Source: Spirochaetales bacterium (GTDB taxonomy: Bacteria; Spirochaetota; Spirochaetia; SZUA-6; DRHE01). Taken from it: DNA of 5,201 bases. Below the pieces are notes generated by a model. The model was not told the DNA's origin, did no database searches, and was given only the letters and a program-made list of their open reading frames with translations. Where the stretch lies: contig JAGLQP010000170.1 in the NCBI GenBank assembly GCA_023136785.1, positions 1 through 5,201 of the forward strand. Reading direction: 5' to 3'. Numbering within the stretch: the stretch's first letter is position 1; each line of letters begins with the position of its first letter. The position numbers and the translations under genes are program-made. This document shows, piece by piece, positions 1-5,201 of the stretch.

Positions 1-2
1 AC

Positions 3-224
3 ATCGACACCGCCATGAAGCTGGGGGCGCTGCACCCCGTCGGACCTCTGGCACTGGCCGATCTGATCGGCCTGGATACCTGCGAAACCATTCTCTCGGT
101 TCTTCACGACAGGCTCGGCAGCAGCTCCTACGCTCCTGCCCGCTCTTTGAAAGCGCGGGTGGCCGAAGGTAAGTTGGGTCGAAAGACAGGGGAAGGTTTC
201 TTTACGAAGGAGGCGGGAGGATAG
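3..224 (+). CDS. 3-hydroxyacyl-CoA dehydrogenase, C-terminal fragment (5' end outside the window)
   Basis: The reading frame is open from the window edge and ends at TAG 222-224. Only about 73 residues are visible. They match the C-terminal helical domain (3HCDH, PF00725) of 3-hydroxyacyl-CoA / 3-hydroxybutyryl-CoA dehydrogenases: D-T-A-M-K-L-G near the start, H-P-x-G-P-L-A-L-A-D-L-I-G-L-D in the middle, and G-x-L-G-R-K-T-G-x-G-F-F at the end. In this family the domain completes the substrate pocket and dimer interface, while the NAD-binding Rossmann domain lies upstream, off the window. The enzyme oxidises 3-hydroxyacyl-CoA to 3-oxoacyl-CoA in beta-oxidation, or runs in reverse in butyrate-type pathways. 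The ATG at 15 is an internal Met, not the start, because the family motif begins before it. Only 4 nt separate it from the next gene, so the two are very likely co-transcribed. Chain-length preference cannot be inferred. Confidence 0.9.
   Translation: MDTAMKLGALHPVGPLALADLIGLDTCETILSVLHDRLGSSSYAPARSLKARVAEGKLGRKTGEGFFTKEAGG
207..220 (+). promoter_or_regulatory. Double Shine-Dalgarno site for the SDR gene
   Basis: AAGGAGG (207-213) and GGGAGG (215-220) lie inside the last codons of the upstream dehydrogenase gene. The second is 8 nt from the ATG at 229, which is ideal spacing and fixes that start. The site also implies translational coupling of the two genes. Confidence 0.75.
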
Positions 225-228
225 CTCT

Positions 229-984
229 ATGAAGATCGAAGGAAGTGTATGTGTTGTTACCGGCGCGGGTCGGGGTTTGGGATACCAAATTGCGGTTGAT
301 CTGGCTCGAGCGGGAGCGCGGGTGTTCGGATGCGATATCAGCGACCAGAAGCTTTCCGCTTTCGAGGACCTGGCAGAAAAGGAAAAGCTGGACATCCGCC
401 TTTCGATCTGTGACGTGACCGAAGAAGATTCGGTTGTCCGTTTCTTTGAAAGTATCGAGAGCACAGCTGGAAAGCTCGATGTCCTGGTCAACAACGCCGG
501 CATTACTCGGGACGGACGCCTCCTCAGGTACAGGAAAGATCGAGTGGATAAGCTGTCCCTCCAGGATTTTCAGGCTGTTCTGGAGGTGAACCTGGTTGGG
601 GTGTTCCTCTGTGCCCGGGAGGCCGCGGCGATCATGGCAGAGCAGAGCCGGGGGGTGATCATCAATATCTCTTCGGTGTCGAGGGCCGGGAATTTCGGGC
701 AGACCAACTATTCCGCTTCCAAGGCCGGTGTAGACGCCATGACCGTGACCTGGAGCAAGGAATTGTCCCGCTACCAGATCCGGGTGGCGGGAATCGCTCC
801 GGGATACCTGAACACGGAGATGGTCGCGGCGGTGAACCCGGAGGTGCTGGAGAAAATCGTCGACCAGGTTCCCGTGAAGCGTCTGGGCGAGCCTGCGGAA
901 ATCGCCTCCACCGTTCGTTTCATCATAGAGAACGACTTCGTCAACGGCCGGATCCTGGAAATAGACGGGGGCTTAAGGATTTAG
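229..984 (+). CDS. SDR-family 3-oxoacyl-(ACP/CoA) reductase, FabG-like
   Basis: This is a 251-residue classical short-chain dehydrogenase/reductase, the usual length for the family. Visible motifs are the nucleotide-binding T-G-x-x-x-G-x-G at residues 11-18, an acidic D36 after strand 2 (which favours NAD(H) over NADP(H)), D62-V63, N-N-A-G at 88-91, and N121. The catalytic Ser is S148 or S149, followed by Y161-x-x-x-K165, then P-G at 191-192 and a C-terminal I-D-G-G (245-248). It should interconvert a 3-hydroxyacyl and a 3-oxoacyl thioester, or a related secondary alcohol and ketone, in the cytoplasm. The segment after N-N-A-G-I-T-R-D (residues about 94-112) is longer than in housekeeping FabG. 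With the R-A-G-N-F-G-Q-T-N-Y-S-A-S-K signature it resembles a FabG-like subgroup often found beside acyl-CoA metabolism genes. The position after a 3-hydroxyacyl-CoA dehydrogenase supports a CoA-thioester role more than fatty acid synthesis. The exact substrate is unknown, so I give no gene symbol. Confidence 0.9.
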   Translation: MKIEGSVCVVTGAGRGLGYQIAVDLARAGARVFGCDISDQKLSAFEDLAEKEKLDIRLSICDVTEEDSVVRFFESIESTAGKLDVLVNNAGITRDGRLLRYRKDRVDKLSLQDFQAVLEVNLVGVFLCAREAAAIMAEQSRGVIINISSVSRAGNFGQTNYSASKAGVDAMTVTWSKELSRYQIRVAGIAPGYLNTEMVAAVNPEVLEKIVDQVPVKRLGEPAEIASTVRFIIENDFVNGRILEIDGGLRI

Positions 985-1069
985 CTGCTACAGAATACGC
1001 AGTGCGGCCTGGTCGTTTTGATTCGGCTGCGCTCGCCTGTGCTACCTGCACGGTCAGCGGCCAACAGGA
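985..1069. other. Short convergent intergenic region, no clear terminator
   Basis: These 85 bp separate two genes that converge. The best structure is a weak hairpin, CTGTGC (1037-1042) / GCACGG (1048-1053), with a 5-nt loop and one G-U pair. No T-run follows it on either strand. I see no RNA gene or ORF here. Confidence 0.5.
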
Positions 1070-2038
1070 CTAGATAGAGTATCCCTCGGGCAGCTCGCGA
1101 ATTGTGCCACCGGTCTCAGCAGTCTCGAAAAGTTCCAACGCCGCTTCGATTACCAGTTTTTGATGTTTGCGATCCCCCGGAGGACCGATCGGTCTGCCCA
1201 TGGGATGGCGGGTGATCAGTACCCGGGGTGGGAGCATGGCTTCCAGCCGCTTCTCAAAGGCTTTGACCGCGATGATTACCGTGGCGATTCCTTCCTCTTC
1301 CAGAAGCCGGGCTAAGTGTCCCACGGACACGTGGCACACCGGTCAGACGGGCACCAATAGAGCGATATCTACGGCCCGCTGTTTCAGCATTTCCACCCAC
1401 TGAGGACCGCTGTGCTTGAGCAGGCGGGTTTGGGCGCAGGCTCCGACGAAGGAGTAGGTTTCCTCTGCAAGTTCACCGAACGATCCCTCCCGCTCCAGTT
1501 CCCTGAGATGTTCAAGCGGGAAAGCGGCGTTGGGATCCGCCAGAGGTCCCCGTATGTCGTAGCCGCCGTGGCGCACCCGCAATTCGGGAGCCGGTGTATC
1601 TTTGGGAATCACCGAGAGGACGGGCTCCGCCTTGAGAAAGTCGTTGATTCTCCGAACTGCTTCCTCCTGTGACATGTTCTCGATGCCAAATGGCCGGGGG
1701 TCGTCCCCCGCAACAAAATGACCGCTGGAGGTGATCAACGTCAGCTTGGCTTCGGAGAGGGATTTCGAAGGGTTCACAAATGGACCGTGGTCGTAGGTGT
1801 ACCGGGGAGGGCCGGAGTATCCCTGGACCTGACCCTCGATAACATGCTCGACGATCCGCCCCCATTGGCCGTCGTTGAGCGCATCTCCCAGCTTCCAGAG
1901 CAGTTGCTGCAGAAAACGAGCGGCCTCTTCGTCGCTCAAGCCCGCCAGGAATTTGAAGTTCAGATCGTTCCTCGAGCCGTAGGAAAAGGACTTTTTGAAC
2001 TCCTCGAAGGTTTCTCTGTTTGGATCAGTCTCGTTCAT
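1070..2038 (-). CDS. GrdB-related selenoprotein (glycine/sarcosine/betaine reductase selenoprotein B family) with in-frame UGA = Sec232
   Basis: Read through the TGA at 1345-1343, this is one 322-residue protein that starts at ATG 2038 and stops at TAG 1072-1070. The UGA falls in V-P-V-U-P-V-C-H (residues 229-236), a U-x-x-C redox motif. The protein then continues in the same frame with S-V-G-H-L-A-R-x-L-E-E-x-G-I-A-T (238-253) and H-P-M-G-R-P-I-G-P-P-G-D (278-289). From memory these are family features of GrdB/PrdB-like proteins, and some homologues carry C-P-V-C at the redox site. Before the Sec are R-H-x-G-Y-D-I-R (156-163), D-P-N-A-A-F-P (168-174) and Y-S-F-V-G (195-199), also family-like. 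Canonical GrdB is the substrate-binding selenoprotein of clostridial Stickland reductases. This is a shorter stand-alone relative, and its substrate is unknown. No GrdA, GrdC or PrdA partner is visible. The downstream half has no start with an SD (only GTG 1339), and a SECIS-like hairpin follows the UGA, so two separate genes or a pseudogene is less likely. In-frame stops lie just upstream of ATG 2038. Its SD (GGAAG, abutting the ATG) is weak. Confidence 0.87.
1307..1342 (-). other. Putative bacterial SECIS element downstream of the UGA codon
   Basis: Reading the minus strand, the UGA (1345-1343) is followed after 12 nt by GTGTCC (1330-1325), a GTG loop (1324-1322) and GGACAC (1321-1316). This is a perfect 6-bp stem with a 3-nt loop whose first base is G. 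The loop starts 18 nt after the UGA. The known bacterial SECIS pattern, bound by SelB, is a hairpin inside the coding region whose small apical loop has a G in its first two bases and lies roughly 16-37 nt from the UGA, so this fits. A further CCGG/CCGG pair (1342-1339 with 1310-1307) could close a lower stem across an internal loop. A competing hairpin, CCAC/GTGG around GTGTCC, is shorter. Confidence 0.72.
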
Positions 2039-2097
2039 CTTCCGGGTTTCGATAAATCACTATAGTGTTTATTGTTCAGTTGCACAATAATATCGCC
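2039..2097. promoter_or_regulatory. Divergent intergenic region with two inverted repeats and a putative promoter
   Basis: This AT-rich 59-bp gap lies between the selenoprotein gene (minus) and the URO-D remnant (plus). It contains the perfect palindrome CACTATAGTG (2058-2067). It also contains a near-perfect dyad with arms TTATTGT (2069-2075) and ACAATAA (2084-2090), in which inner CA/TG bases also pair. On the minus strand, TATAGT (2066-2061) could be a -10 with a weak -35 TTGTGC exactly 17 nt upstream, giving a leader of about 15 nt for the selenoprotein gene. The dyad overlaps that -35 and spacer, as an operator would. The regulator is unknown, and both promoter and operator are inferred from pattern only. 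Confidence 0.45.
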
Positions 2098-2520
2098 ATG
2101 ACCGGTAGAGAGAAAGTCGAAGCAGCCCTGTCCTCAAATGGTGCGAAGTCAATCCCCGTCATCATTCCCTACGAGTCGATCTTGGTTCGAGATCGCTGGG
2201 AGGAACTGGCGCCCAATCCGTGGTGGGATCTCCACTCCCCGGATCTGCAGGTGCAGATGCAGTGGCGGAGGAAGGTGTTGAAGCGTATCGAGAACGATTT
2301 CCTCGAGTTGCCCCTGATCTGGTACACTACGCCTGCAGGCGTTATCTCGATCATGCCCTGCACAAGGTTCGCCGCGCCGCTGCCATGGGAGCGGCAGGTA
2401 TCTGGATCGAGGAATGTCTGACCGATTTGGTCAGTCCGGAATCCTACACTTCCTTAAGTCTTCCCTAGTTGCAGCAGTTGGTCGAAGAGATCCATGCATC
2501 CGGGTTGTCCCGTATCCTGT
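2098..2520 (+). pseudogene. Uroporphyrinogen-decarboxylase (URO-D) family protein, decayed remnant
   Basis: From ATG 2098 the frame reads M-T-G-R-E-K-V-E-A-A-L, I-P-V-I-I-P-Y-E-S-I, R-D-R-W-E-E-L, N-P-W-W, W-R-R-K-V and F-L-E-L-P. This is a typical N-terminus of the URO-D superfamily branch that includes corrinoid-linked methyltransferases. At about 2311-2316 the homology jumps to another frame, P-D-L-V-H-Y-A-C-R-R-Y-L, then G-A-A-G-I-W-I-E-E-C-L-T-D and S-P-E-S-Y. These belong to the middle/C-terminal half of the same family. More than a hundred residues appear to be missing between the two parts (estimate from recalled family architecture). A TAG at 2466-2468 then interrupts S-L-S-L-P-*-L-Q-Q-L-V-E-E-I-H-A-S-G, where relatives usually have an aromatic residue. 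Similarity fades at about 2520, next to the 3' end of the convergent transporter gene, so the last third is also lost. No SD precedes the ATG. It cannot encode a full enzyme; the original substrate is unknown. Confidence 0.82.
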
Positions 2521-2525
2521 ACCTG

Positions 2526-3374
2526 TTAGGCTATTGTAATGATGCTGGAAACAGCTAGTACGATTGCGAGGATCTTTTTTATAGATACCTGTTCCTTCAA
2601 GATCAACACCGCGCCTGCAGTGGAAAAAACAAAGGCGAGCTGATTGATAGGAGTCACCAGAGCAATATCTCCGATTTGGAAAGCGGCGAAGGTGAAAAAG
2701 AGGGCGAACATCATAGCCATACCGCTGAGCAGGGCGAGTAGGTAGATTCTTCCGGTTCCTCGTCCGTTTTGCTTATGTCTTATCAGGAGGAGCGAGGCAG
2801 CAAGGACAGCCACCACAAGATAACGGTACAGGATCAGCTGAACGATCAGGGCTCCGTTATTGAAGGCTACCTTTATGAGTATGTTTAGTCCTCCTGCCAG
2901 AAGACAGGCTGGAATACTGAACCGCAAGCCAGAATGAGACCCCTGGCTAGGCCGCGGAGTTGATATAAACAGAACGATGATAGCGGCACAGCAGAGGATC
3001 AGACCAATTATTTTGCGGACGGTCAGGATTTCGTTGAGAAAGACAACGGCCAGGATACTGGAAACCACGAAATTCAATCGAAAAATAGTGATGTTTGTAG
3101 ATACCTCACCCTTGACCAGACTTTTTAGCACGAGCATGTAGATTGCGTATGTCCCTACGCCGATTGGCAGCCCGAATTGAATGCTGGTCATGTGGACGAT
3201 CGGGCCGAGCTGCAAAAGCCACACAGCAGCCAGGCAGCAGATTATGATGAAAAAAGCCTGAAGCAGGTAGAAGAGGGAGATACGACGTCCCTCCTGCTGT
3301 TTGGCGGCAACCTTGAAGATCAGATCGTTCCCGGTGTTTCCCAGCATGCCCAGGAGGGCATAGAGTTTGTCCAG
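2526..3374 (-). CDS. EamA/DMT-superfamily membrane transporter (second of a pair), probable CTG start
   Basis: This is a hydrophobic protein of 282 residues from the chosen start, with about ten predicted membrane segments (roughly 4-21, 35-55, 66-88, 97-114, 121-138, 152-170, 178-198, 209-231, 237-259, 266-282). It shows the internal duplication of EamA (PF00892) proteins: F-L-N-E-I-L-T-V-R-K-I-I-G (112-124) mirrors I-L-K-E-Q-V-S-I-K-K-I-L (258-269). Members export or import small metabolites such as amino acids, nucleosides or sugars; the substrate here cannot be read. The first ATG (3347) would cut into membrane segment 1. Nine codons upstream, CTG at 3374-3372 lies 6 nt after a perfect AAGGAG and gives M-D-K-L-Y-A-L-L-G, a natural EamA N-terminus, so I choose it. 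The gene follows the upstream transporter gene by 11 nt and is the last of the minus-strand operon. It ends at TAA 2528-2526. Confidence 0.82.
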   Translation of the reverse strand: MDKLYALLGMLGNTGNDLIFKVAAKQQEGRRISLFYLLQAFFIIICCLAAVWLLQLGPIVHMTSIQFGLPIGVGTYAIYMLVLKSLVKGEVSTNITIFRLNFVVSSILAVVFLNEILTVRKIIGLILCCAAIIVLFISTPRPSQGSHSGLRFSIPACLLAGGLNILIKVAFNNGALIVQLILYRYLVVAVLAASLLLIRHKQNGRGTGRIYLLALLSGMAMMFALFFTFAAFQIGDIALVTPINQLAFVFSTAGAVLILKEQVSIKKILAIVLAVSSIITIA

Positions 3375-3380
3375 TTTGCT

Positions 3381-3386
3381 CTCCTT
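3381..3386 (-). promoter_or_regulatory. Shine-Dalgarno AAGGAG that decides the CTG start
   Basis: On the minus strand AAGGAG occupies 3386-3381 and is followed by 6 nt and then CTG (3374-3372). Its first base is also the last base of the upstream gene's TGA stop (3388-3386), so termination and re-initiation are likely coupled. The site is 33 nt from the first ATG at 3347, too far to serve it. Confidence 0.7.
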
Positions 3387-4270
3387 CAGTCTTTCTGTTT
3401 AAAGGGGATTCGTATTTCCTGCAGGATAGGTCCTGCAAGGATGAGGATTAAAGCGACAAGCTGAGTTGCCTTTATACTGACGTCTAGAGACACGGCCAGG
3501 TAGATGAGGGCTAGAAAAGGGGTGAGGTAGACCAGATTGGCGATCTTGGCGGTATCCCCGGCGCGCAAGGCTAAGATCCAAAACAGGTAGCTGAATCCGT
3601 TGACGATACCCCCGAGCAGAAACAGCAGCAGCCAGCTTCTCGTGGATGGCCAAACCAGGGGCGAAGCAAGCAGCGCTACCGCGGCAAAACAGAGGAAAGC
3701 CGCAACACTGTAGACAAACATGGCAGTGAGAGCCTCGAATCGGTGACGCTTGTTCTGAACGGAGAACAGCCCCCAGAAGAAGGCACCGGCGGCGGCGCTC
3801 AGGTAGGCCGGCAGATGTTCCAGGCGAAAGCGGATCCATTGGCCTCCGGTAAGGATCAGGTACACTCCAGCGAAGCTCAAGGCGATGCCGAGGATCTTCT
3901 TCCAGCCCAACCCCTCCTTGAGGATTGGGATCGCCAGAATGACGATCCAGATCGGCCACAGGTAGTTGATGATGTTGCTGTTTCCCGCCGCAGCTGGAGC
4001 CAGAGCAAAGGCCAGGTAGTACAGGGTGGTGTAGGGGAACAGTCCCGTTGCTCCCAACACCAGCATGGTCCCCATCTCTTTTTTCGAGTAATCCCGGAAT
4101 TTTCCCCATCTCTTGAGCACGGTTATGGTCAGGCTCAAGGATACGATACTGAATCCGGTGACCAGCCAATTGACCTGAAGTATGGGGAGTTCCGCCGCCA
4201 GTTCGGTGACCAGGAGCGGGGTTGACGCCCACAGGACGATCGGTACGGCTGCAAAAAGGTAAGCCCGCAT
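3386..4270 (-). CDS. EamA/DMT-superfamily membrane transporter (first of a pair)
   Basis: The protein is 294 residues, the normal length for a two-domain EamA (PF00892) protein. About ten membrane segments are visible (roughly 3-22, 32-53, 68-92, 98-115, 124-141, 153-170, 180-203, 212-233, 243-263, 268-285). Family marks include a P-x-x-x-W in segment 1 (P10-W14), N-Y-L-W-P-I-W (102-108), L-K-E-G-L-G-W-K-K-I-L-G (117-128) at the end of repeat 1, and F-W-G-L-F-S-V-Q-N-K (165-174) opening repeat 2. In repeat 2 the usual Glu after segment 9 is replaced (S-L-D-V-S-I-K). The protein should be a cytoplasmic-membrane carrier of a small metabolite, possibly a substrate or product of the amidohydrolase upstream; that link is inference from the operon. 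The ATG at 4270 lies 17 nt after the amidohydrolase stop. No SD is visible before it, so translation probably depends on coupling. The two transporters differ clearly in sequence and are not a recent duplicate. Confidence 0.88.
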   Translation of the reverse strand: MRAYLFAAVPIVLWASTPLLVTELAAELPILQVNWLVTGFSIVSLSLTITVLKRWGKFRDYSKKEMGTMLVLGATGLFPYTTLYYLAFALAPAAAGNSNIINYLWPIWIVILAIPILKEGLGWKKILGIALSFAGVYLILTGGQWIRFRLEHLPAYLSAAAGAFFWGLFSVQNKRHRFEALTAMFVYSVAAFLCFAAVALLASPLVWPSTRSWLLLFLLGGIVNGFSYLFWILALRAGDTAKIANLVYLTPFLALIYLAVSLDVSIKATQLVALILILAGPILQEIRIPFKQKD

Positions 4271-4287
4271 TTCGAAATTTAGTAGTA

Positions 4288-5201
4288 CTAATCCGTCGGC
4301 CGCTGCACCCGATCCAAGACCTCCATCCCGTTTTTGAAAAACATTGCGGTGAGCTTTTCCTGCGGGAGGTTTACCCGTTCCGCAGCCCTGCGGATGGCAA
4401 GAACGATCTCGTACACCATGAAGGTGGCTCGGAAATTCTCAGACTGTACCCGGAAGTCGCTTTCCGCGTTTCCAGGCAGCACCAGATCCACCCAGTGATC
4501 CATGACATAGACCCTTCGACCCCGCATGGCCGGCACGGGAAAATCGGTGGCAAACAACACGCGGGAAGAATCGATCTCTTCCAGGACCATCTGCAGCGCC
4601 ACCGGGTCCATGACCATGGATGTATCCATGTACACGTTGTCCAGGTCCCGGATTGACTTGATGGCCCGCTTCATCTCGTCGGGAAGATAGCAGCGTCCGC
4701 AGTGAGCCAGGACAATCTGTGCATTCGGATAGTCTCGGGATAGGTCGCTCACACCCTTTTGAATCTCCGGGTCCGCCAGCCTTTCCGAGCGAGGGACGTG
4801 GAGAAGAACGACCAGACGATATTTCTCGGCCAGTTCCATCTCTACAGGGCCGAGCATATCTTCGATGCGGACATGGCCGTAGTCGTCACCGAACCAGTTC
4901 AAAAGCACCTTATATCCGTAGAAGCCGTCCCTGCGCAGTCGATTTTCGATCTGCTCCCGGCTCCGTAATCCCTTGCCGGCGAGCATCAGGGAGTAAACCC
5001 AGCCGCTTTTCCCAGCCTCGGCAGTGTAGGTGTCCGTGCTCTCGATATCCGCCGCCGGTGTAGGGTATCCGAAGCATACGGCCTTGTACTTTCGGTTTGG
5101 GAATATACGCTGACCGTCCGCCTGGAGCCGCTCCAGGCCGTAGTCCGGGAGGGTGACCATGTACTTCGATCCTGCTTCGTTCTCCTCCCAGGGGACCTCC
5201 T
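4288..5201 (-). CDS. Amidohydrolase_2-family metal-dependent hydrolase/decarboxylase, 5' end outside the window
   Basis: The frame is open to the window edge (13 more codons before ATG 5160), and the upstream codons read as plausible protein (V-P-W-E-E-N-E-A-G-S-K-Y). ATG 5160 is therefore probably an internal Met. Numbering from it, 290 residues are visible and belong to the TIM-barrel amidohydrolase_2 family (PF04909), which includes ACMSD-type decarboxylases and lactone hydrolases. Likely metal or catalytic residues are H121 (L-L-H-V-P-R), H153 (L-A-H-C-G-R) and D206 (F-A-T-D-F-P-V). K84 (Y-G-Y-K) may correspond to a strand-end ligand or substrate contact. The H-x-H motif expected at the end of strand 1 is not visible, which fits a missing N-terminus. 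Other conserved-looking blocks are A-V-C-F-G-Y-P-T-P (27-35) and R-A-T-F-M-V-Y-E-I-V-L-A-I-R-R (244-258). It is the first visible gene of an operon with two EamA transporters. The substrate is unknown; hydrolysis of a cyclic amide or lactone, or decarboxylation, are family possibilities. Confidence 0.85.
   Translation of the reverse strand, partial: EVPWEENEAGSKYMVTLPDYGLERLQADGQRIFPNRKYKAVCFGYPTPAADIESTDTYTAEAGKSGWVYSLMLAGKGLRSREQIENRLRRDGFYGYKVLLNWFGDDYGHVRIEDMLGPVEMELAEKYRLVVLLHVPRSERLADPEIQKGVSDLSRDYPNAQIVLAHCGRCYLPDEMKRAIKSIRDLDNVYMDTSMVMDPVALQMVLEEIDSSRVLFATDFPVPAMRGRRVYVMDHWVDLVLPGNAESDFRVQSENFRATFMVYEIVLAIRRAAERVNLPQEKLTAMFFKNGMEVLDRVQRPTD

Noticed and set aside
1016..1053. TTTT stretch and nearby hairpin as a bidirectional terminator
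   Set aside because: The hairpin (1037-1053) is weak and has no adjoining T-run on either strand. The TTTT at 1016-1019 is not preceded by a convincing stem.
1343..1345. In-frame TGA as a true stop or a nonsense mutation giving a split pseudogene
   Set aside because: The position is the redox-active residue of the family, followed by x-x-C and a SECIS-like hairpin. The rest of the frame is clean on both sides, with no other damage.
1718..2065. Plus-strand ORF of 115 codons antisense to the selenoprotein gene
   Set aside because: It has no recognisable motifs and mirrors a well-supported gene on the minus strand.
2329..2342. Perfect 14-bp palindrome ACGCCTGCAGGCGT near the URO-D deletion junction
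   Set aside because: It lies downstream of the junction, inside codons for Y-A-C-R-R that match the URO-D family, so ancestral coding sequence explains it. It shows no flanking repeats or mobile-element features.
3399..4232. Long minus-strand ORF of 277 codons in another frame
   Set aside because: It overlaps the EamA gene out of frame. Its translation is rich in Pro, Arg and His and has no domain logic or membrane pattern, so it is a shadow ORF.
3743..4656. Plus-strand ORFs (160 and 144 codons) antisense to the transporter and amidohydrolase genes
   Set aside because: Composition is low-complexity and Gln/His/Gly-rich, there is no SD, and the opposite strand has strong family motifs.
5182..5201. 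AGGAGG and GGAGGAG on the minus strand as the ribosome binding site for an amidohydrolase start at 5160
   Set aside because: Both are too far from ATG 5160 (about 20 nt or more). The frame stays open through them with plausible protein sequence, and the missing H-x-H motif argues for a start upstream of the window.

Overview
The window looks like a stretch of a bacterial chromosome, moderately GC-rich by eye. The organism is probably an anaerobe that makes selenocysteine. Grounds: a GrdB-type selenoprotein gene, a decayed uroporphyrinogen-decarboxylase-family gene, an amidohydrolase and acyl-CoA-type oxidoreductases. This mixture would suit a sulfate-reducing or syntrophic Desulfobacterota-like bacterium, but that placement is inference and no marker gene is present.

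Layout. On the + strand, 3-224 is the 3' end of a 3-hydroxyacyl-CoA dehydrogenase gene. It is followed after 4 nt by a complete SDR/FabG-type reductase gene (229-984). Together they look like the end of a beta-oxidation-type operon. A gap of 85 bp (985-1069) with no convincing terminator separates them from a convergent minus-strand gene.

The main item is that minus-strand gene (2038 down to 1070). It reads as two adjacent ORFs separated by one in-frame UGA at 1345-1343. The UGA sits in the motif V-P-V-U-P-V-C, the redox motif of the GrdB-related (glycine/sarcosine/betaine reductase selenoprotein B) family. Just downstream of the UGA is a perfect 6-bp hairpin with a G-initial loop, at the right distance for a bacterial SECIS. 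I therefore annotate one 322-residue selenoprotein with Sec232. Conventional gene callers would split or truncate it.

Upstream of it (2039-2097) is a short AT-rich divergent intergenic region with two inverted repeats and a plausible -10. On the other side, on the + strand, is the wreck of a URO-D-family gene (2098 to about 2520). It has an intact N-terminus, an internal deletion that shifts the frame at about 2311-2316, and later a nonsense codon.

The rest (2526-5201) is a tight minus-strand operon: an amidohydrolase_2-family enzyme (5' end off the window), then two EamA/DMT-type ten-TM transporters. The second transporter appears to start at a CTG codon preceded by an excellent AAGGAG site, not at the first ATG. 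The operon suggests a hydrolase or decarboxylase linked to metabolite transport; the substrate cannot be told from the sequence.
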